Positions 60,092 through 64,000 of a DNA stretch of 64,000 nt are shown in pieces. The stretch comes from Leclercia adecarboxylata (lineage in GTDB: Bacteria; Pseudomonadota; Gammaproteobacteria; Enterobacterales; Enterobacteriaceae). A program made the translations under genes and the position numbers. The notes beneath the pieces are model-generated. The model searched no databases, had not been told where the DNA came from, and saw only the letters and a list, made by a program, of their open reading frames with translations. The stretch spans positions 4,960,001 through 5,024,000 of the forward strand of contig NZ_CP040889.1 of the NCBI RefSeq assembly GCF_006171285.1, in the 5' to 3' direction. Each line of letters opens with the position of its first letter. The first letter of the stretch is position 1.

Positions 60092-60487
60092 ATGAGCTAT
60101 GTGACTGATTATGCTGCTGCGTCAGCAGAAACGGCGGTGAACTATTTTTTACAGCGCCTGAGTGTGGAAACGGACTGCGACGATGTCCACACCGCGTTCA
60201 AAGCGGGTGATGTCGATTTTGTCTTGTTGCATGTGGTGGGAAGCCCGGAGGCGTTCGCCCGCCGCCATATTCCGGGGGCGCTGCACCTGCGGCATCGGGA
60301 TATGACCGCGCAAAGAATGGCGGAGTGGCCAGCCGACACGTTATTCGTTGTCTATTGTGCCGGGCCGCACTGCAACGGTGCCGATCGGGCCGCGCTGAAG
60401 CTGGCCCAGATGGGCCGCCCGGTAAAAATTATGATTGGCGGCATGACCGGCTGGGCCGACGAAGGTTTTGCTTTTAACTCTCAGTAA
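60092..60487 (+). CDS. Rhodanese-like domain protein
   Basis: 131 residues, single rhodanese domain, cytoplasmic. CDC25/rhodanese motif HIPGALHLRHRDM and active-site loop YCAGPHCNGADRAA with the likely catalytic Cys first in the loop. It probably transfers sulfane sulfur to an unknown acceptor. GGAGG lies 6 bases before ATG 60092. Divergent from the FtrA-like gene and probably under its control; followed by a terminator. Confidence 0.87.
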   Translation: MSYVTDYAAASAETAVNYFLQRLSVETDCDDVHTAFKAGDVDFVLLHVVGSPEAFARRHIPGALHLRHRDMTAQRMAEWPADTLFVVYCAGPHCNGADRAALKLAQMGRPVKIMIGGMTGWADEGFAFNSQ

Positions 60488-60492
60488 AGCGC

Positions 60493-60520
60493 AGCGCCCC
60501 GTATTTCTATGGGGCGCTTT
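60493..60520 (+). terminator. Terminator after the rhodanese gene
   Basis: AGCGCCCC-GTATTTCTAT-GGGGCGCTTT hairpin, 6 bases after the stop codon. It lies between two convergent genes and its A/T-poor left side suggests it serves mainly the plus strand. Confidence 0.85.
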
Positions 60521-60527
60521 AATCCCC

Positions 60528-61964
60528 TTACCTGCCGGACGCCGGGTAGATCGTCTCTTGCGGCAGCACCCGACGGTCTAAACGTCGCAAGCCATAGTAC
60601 AGCGCCGCGGTACAGAACCAGCCAATCACCCATGAGACATCATTGTCGGCAAAAATCCAGGTCAGCGAACCGTGATAGAGCGGGTTCTCAATAAACGGCA
60701 GCTGGATTAACACCCCAACGGCATAGACGCTGATCGCAAACAGATTCCAGTGGCCGTAGCGCCCCCGGGCATCAAACAGCGCCGGGATATCCACCGCTTT
60801 GCGGGAAATAATAAAGTAGTCGGTCAGGCTGATGGCGCTCCAGGGTACAAAGAATGCCAGCAGGAACAGCAGGAAATGGGTGAAGTGTTTCAGGAACGCG
60901 GGTTCGCTGAGCAGCGCAATCACGCAGGAAATCGTCACCATCAGCACCACGAAAGTGATGCGGCTCTTCTGGCTCAGCGTGGTCTGTTTACGAAAGCCCG
61001 ACACAATGGTGGTTAGCGACATAAAGCTGCCGTAGGCGTTCAGGGTGGTGAAAGTAATTTTGCCGAAGCAGATCGCAAAGTAAATCACCATCGCCATCGC
61101 CTCGCTTTTACCCAGCCCGACGATGTAACTCACCTCATGGCCCTTGAAGGCGCTGCCGGCAATCGCCGCAGCGATCACGCCGAGCGTCATCGAGGCCTGA
61201 GTGCCGAGCACCGTGCCGCTGAAAACGGACAGGAAGGTTTTCACTCCGGAAACGTCGCGCGGCAGGTAGCGGGAGTAGTCCGACACATAAGGGCAAAACG
61301 CGATCTGCCACGAGGAAGAGAGCGACACCGCCAGCAGGAACATCGGCATCGAGAAGTGGTTGTTTTGCGCGACAGCGCTCAGATCGCTGGACATCAGCAA
61401 AGCGATAAACAGGTAGACGAATGCCAGCACCCCCACCACGCTCGCCACCTTTCCGAGTTTGTGGATCACCCGATACCCCAGCACCGCAATCACGATAATA
61501 ATTGCGCTGAAGAGGATCATCCCGGCCACGTTCGACACCGACAGCAGCCTGGCCATTGCCTGTCCGGCCAGCACCGTACCGCTGGCGGAGAAGCCAACGT
61601 ACATCACACACACCAGTACCAGCGGGATGACGGCCCCCAGCACGCCAAACTGGGCGCGGCTGATGATCATCTGTGGCAGGCCGAGGCGCGGCCCCTGCAG
61701 GGCGTGAAACGACATCACCACGGCGCCCAACACCTGACCCACCAGCAGGCCAACGATCGACCACACCACGTCGCCACCCAGCACCACTGCCAGCGCGCCG
61801 GTCACAATGGCGGTGATCTGCAGATTGCCGCCAAACCACAACGTAAACTGACTGAAGGGGTGGCCGTGACGTTCATTATCCGGGATGTAATCGATGGAGC
61901 GGGTTTCCGAAATCCGCGCCCCGCTTTGCTTTGACTGCTCTTCTAAAGACGAAAAAGACGACAT
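60528..61964 (-). CDS. NCS1-family permease (cytosine/purine-type nucleobase transporter)
   Basis: 478 residues with about 12 hydrophobic segments, of the NCS1 (CodB/purine-cytosine permease) family. Family stretches include FSQFTLWFGGNLQITAIVTG near the N-terminus and PYVSDYSRYLP in the middle. Substrate is likely a nucleobase or related ring compound. MSSFSSLEEQ at 61964 has GAGG 6 bases upstream; the longer frame to 62060 has no support. Divergent from the molybdopterin oxidoreductase gene across 268 bases that also hold the leader of that gene. Confidence 0.85.
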   Translation of the reverse strand: MSSFSSLEEQSKQSGARISETRSIDYIPDNERHGHPFSQFTLWFGGNLQITAIVTGALAVVLGGDVVWSIVGLLVGQVLGAVVMSFHALQGPRLGLPQMIISRAQFGVLGAVIPLVLVCVMYVGFSASGTVLAGQAMARLLSVSNVAGMILFSAIIIVIAVLGYRVIHKLGKVASVVGVLAFVYLFIALLMSSDLSAVAQNNHFSMPMFLLAVSLSSSWQIAFCPYVSDYSRYLPRDVSGVKTFLSVFSGTVLGTQASMTLGVIAAAIAGSAFKGHEVSYIVGLGKSEAMAMVIYFAICFGKITFTTLNAYGSFMSLTTIVSGFRKQTTLSQKSRITFVVLMVTISCVIALLSEPAFLKHFTHFLLFLLAFFVPWSAISLTDYFIISRKAVDIPALFDARGRYGHWNLFAISVYAVGVLIQLPFIENPLYHGSLTWIFADNDVSWVIGWFCTAALYYGLRRLDRRVLPQETIYPASGR

Positions 61965-62232
61965 AGTTTCCTCTCCCAATGGATGATTCATGACCGTCAG
62001 ACACCCTGCCTGTACTACGCAACGCCATATGACAGAACATGTATATACAACCATTGACATCCGCCGACACGGATCTGATGATGGATTTGTGAGCTCAACT
62101 GTGAATAATTTGTAATTAATATGAAAATTATCTGTATCTCAGATAGCGCGACAATCCACACTCAGATGAGGCATTACCGCAGCCGGCGGCATCGATCGCC
62201 ATGATAAGCAACCCGCTTTAACAGGAGCGCAG

Positions 62233-64000
62233 ATGAGTAACAACAGACGAGCGGTTCCCGGGATCCGCCATTACGCCGGACCGGCAGGCGGCTGGGGAGC
62301 CTTAAAAGCCACGGCGATAGCCGTTCGCACGCAGATGGACGCCTTCGACGCGCCCGCCACGCTGCTGCGCACCAACCAGCCAGACGGCTTTGACTGCCCG
62401 GGCTGCGCCTGGCCTGATAAGGAACACAAATCTACCTTTCAGTTCTGCGAAAACGGTGCCAAAGCGGTGACGTGGGAAGCAACGACAAAACGCGTCACCC
62501 CGGAATTTTTCGCGGAGCACACCGTCAGCACCCTGTGGGCGAAAAGCGATTTTGAGCTGGAAGGCTATGGCCGTCTGACCCATCCCATGAAGTACGATCC
62601 GCAGAGCGACACTTTCCGCCCGGTGGCGTGGGACGAGGCCTTTGCCCGTATCGGTGAGGTGCTGCGCAGCCTGGCGCCGGAGCAGGTGGAGTTTTACACC
62701 TCCGGGCGCGCCTCGAACGAAGCCGCGTTCCTGTATCAGCTGTTTGCCCGCGAGCTGGGCACCAATAATTTCCCCGACTGCTCCAATATGTGCCACCAGG
62801 CCACCAGCGTCGGCCTGCCCCGCTCCATCGGCATCGGCAAAGGCACCGTCTCGCTGGAGGATTTTGACCACACCGACCTGGTGATATCCATCGGCCATAA
62901 CCCCGGCACCAACCATCCGCGAATGATGGGCACCCTGCACGAACTGGCCCGCCGGGGCGTGCCGATTATCGTCTTTAACCCGCTGCGCGAAACGGCTCTG
63001 GAACGTTTCGCCGATCCGCAGAGCGTGCGGGAGATGGCGACTTACAGCGCTACCGATATCGCCTCAACTTACTACCAGGTGAAAGCCGGGGGCGACGCCG
63101 CCGCCTTAAAAGGCATCGCTAAACATCTGCTGGTGCTGGACGTGCTGGATCACGACTTTATCGCCGCCCATACCCAGGGGTTTGCCGACTTTGCCGCCGA
63201 TATCGCCGCCACCAGCTGGGAGGCCATTGAGCGCGAATCCGGCCTGAAGCGCGCCGATCTGGAGAGCGTGGCGCAGATCTACGCGAAATCCAGCGCCGCC
63301 ATCATTACCTACGGGATGGGGATCACCCAGCACAACAAGGGCACTGCCAATGTGCGCCTGATTGCCGATCTCCTGCTGCTGCGCGGCAATTTTGGCAAGC
63401 CCGGAGCGGGCATCTGCCCGCTGCGCGGCCACTCTAACGTGCAGGGTAACCGCACGGTAGGGATCACCGAAAAGCCGACCGCGGCGTTTCTGGATCGGCT
63501 GGGCACGGTGTTTGGCTTTACCCCGCCAGCCGCCCACGGCCACGACGCGGTGCAGGCTGCCCAGGCGATGATCGATGGCCAGGCAAAAGCGCTCCTCTGT
63601 CTCGGGGGCAACTTCGCGGTGGCAATGCCCGATCACGACAAAGCCTTTCCGGCGCTGAAAAGCCTCGATCTGAGCGTCCATATCGCCACCAAGCTGAACC
63701 GCACCCACCTGCTGGTCGGCAGGGAGACGTATCTGCTCCCCTGCCTCGGTCGCACGGAACTCGATATGCAGCAGGGCGGCCAACAGTCAATTACCGTCGA
63801 GGATTCCATGTCGATGGTACATGCCTCCAGCGGCAAGCTGAAGCCCGCCTCCCCGTGGCTGCGTTCGGAACCGGCCATTGTCGCCGGGATCGCCCATGCC
63901 ACTCTGGCGAACAGCAAAACCGACTGGCTGGGTCTGGTGGAAGATTACGACCGCATCCGGGATCGCATTGAGCAGACCCTCCCCGGCTTTGAGAACTTCA
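62233..64000 (+). CDS. FdhF/YdeP-family molybdopterin oxidoreductase, 5' part
   Basis: 589 codons are present; the gene runs off the right edge. Family members are about 760-780 residues. N-terminal Cys cluster FDCPGCAWPD with a later FCENGAK (an incomplete 4Fe-4S set, as in YdeP), then the Mo-bisMGD fold (FYTSGRASNEAAF; ISIGHNPGTNHPRM; RGNFGKPGAGICPLRGHSNV). The active-site residue is Cys (about 187, SNMCHQATS), not selenocysteine. AGGAGC lies 7 bases before ATG 62233. YdeP of E. coli is tied to acid resistance, but the substrate is unknown. Divergent from an NCS1 permease. Confidence 0.9.
   Translation, partial: MSNNRRAVPGIRHYAGPAGGWGALKATAIAVRTQMDAFDAPATLLRTNQPDGFDCPGCAWPDKEHKSTFQFCENGAKAVTWEATTKRVTPEFFAEHTVSTLWAKSDFELEGYGRLTHPMKYDPQSDTFRPVAWDEAFARIGEVLRSLAPEQVEFYTSGRASNEAAFLYQLFARELGTNNFPDCSNMCHQATSVGLPRSIGIGKGTVSLEDFDHTDLVISIGHNPGTNHPRMMGTLHELARRGVPIIVFNPLRETALERFADPQSVREMATYSATDIASTYYQVKAGGDAAALKGIAKHLLVLDVLDHDFIAAHTQGFADFAADIAATSWEAIERESGLKRADLESVAQIYAKSSAAIITYGMGITQHNKGTANVRLIADLLLLRGNFGKPGAGICPLRGHSNVQGNRTVGITEKPTAAFLDRLGTVFGFTPPAAHGHDAVQAAQAMIDGQAKALLCLGGNFAVAMPDHDKAFPALKSLDLSVHIATKLNRTHLLVGRETYLLPCLGRTELDMQQGGQQSITVEDSMSMVHASSGKLKPASPWLRSEPAIVAGIAHATLANSKTDWLGLVEDYDRIRDRIEQTLPGFENF

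Overview
The window comes from the chromosome of a member of the Enterobacteriaceae close to Enterobacter, Leclercia, Lelliottia or Klebsiella. The backbone gene order (narG-narK / narXL / ychO, chaABC, kdsA to hemA, lolB-ispE-prs-dauA, ychH, pth-ychF) is that of Escherichia coli. A Klebsiella-type assimilatory nitrate operon is inserted between ychO and ychN. The backbone is GC-rich. The segment from about 38.0 to 54.4 kb, and above all 44.1-47.4 kb, is clearly richer in AT and is an accessory island.

Layout. 1-6.6 kb is anaerobic nitrate respiration: 5' part of narG, narK, and divergent narXL, with FNR boxes and NarL heptamers. 6.6-8.3 kb holds ychO and a four-copy REP/BIME cluster. 8.3-19.1 kb is nitrate assimilation: nasF-nasE-nasD-(nasC+nasB)-nasA on the minus strand, preceded by a sigma-54 promoter and an ANTAR/terminator leader, with nasR upstream. 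19.2-24.5 kb holds ychN, a dCACHE chemoreceptor, a DUF1883-like small gene and chaCBA. 24.5-37.9 kb is housekeeping: kdsA, sirB1, sirB2, prmC, prfA and hemA on minus; lolB, ispE, prs and dauA on plus; then a MerR-TipAS regulator, ychH, pth and ychF.

37.96-54.45 kb is a genomic island in the ychF 3' terminator. A 26-bp terminator sequence is repeated, with one mismatch, at both ends. The left end has a P4-type integrase fragment cut by an IS3-family element. Then come the 3' part of an SF1 helicase gene, an IS903-like element interrupted by an IS66-family element (both with intact target duplications), an unannotated 42-codon gene with a strong ribosome-binding site, a SIR2-like/P-loop NTPase gene, and a complete three-gene locus matching the Shango anti-phage system (SngA TerB-domain protein, SngB BrxD-like ATPase, SngC Lhr-like helicase). 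The right end has a second, decayed integrase facing inward.

54.46-58.7 kb is a four-gene, tightly overlapping membrane glycosylation cassette (GT2 polyprenyl-phosphate glycosyltransferase, methyltransferase, flippase-like protein, GT-C/DUF2142-like protein). 59-64 kb holds a GlxA/FtrA-type regulator divergent from a rhodanese gene, and an NCS1 nucleobase-type permease divergent from an FdhF/YdeP-family molybdopterin oxidoreductase that runs off the window.

How the parts work together. NarX senses nitrate and NarL, with FNR, drives narG and narK for respiration. NasR separately senses nitrate or nitrite and releases a leader terminator so that NasFED import nitrate and NasCBA reduce it to ammonium. 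The island is mainly a defence region: Shango and the SIR2 gene are both candidate phage-protection genes, surrounded by mobile-element debris.
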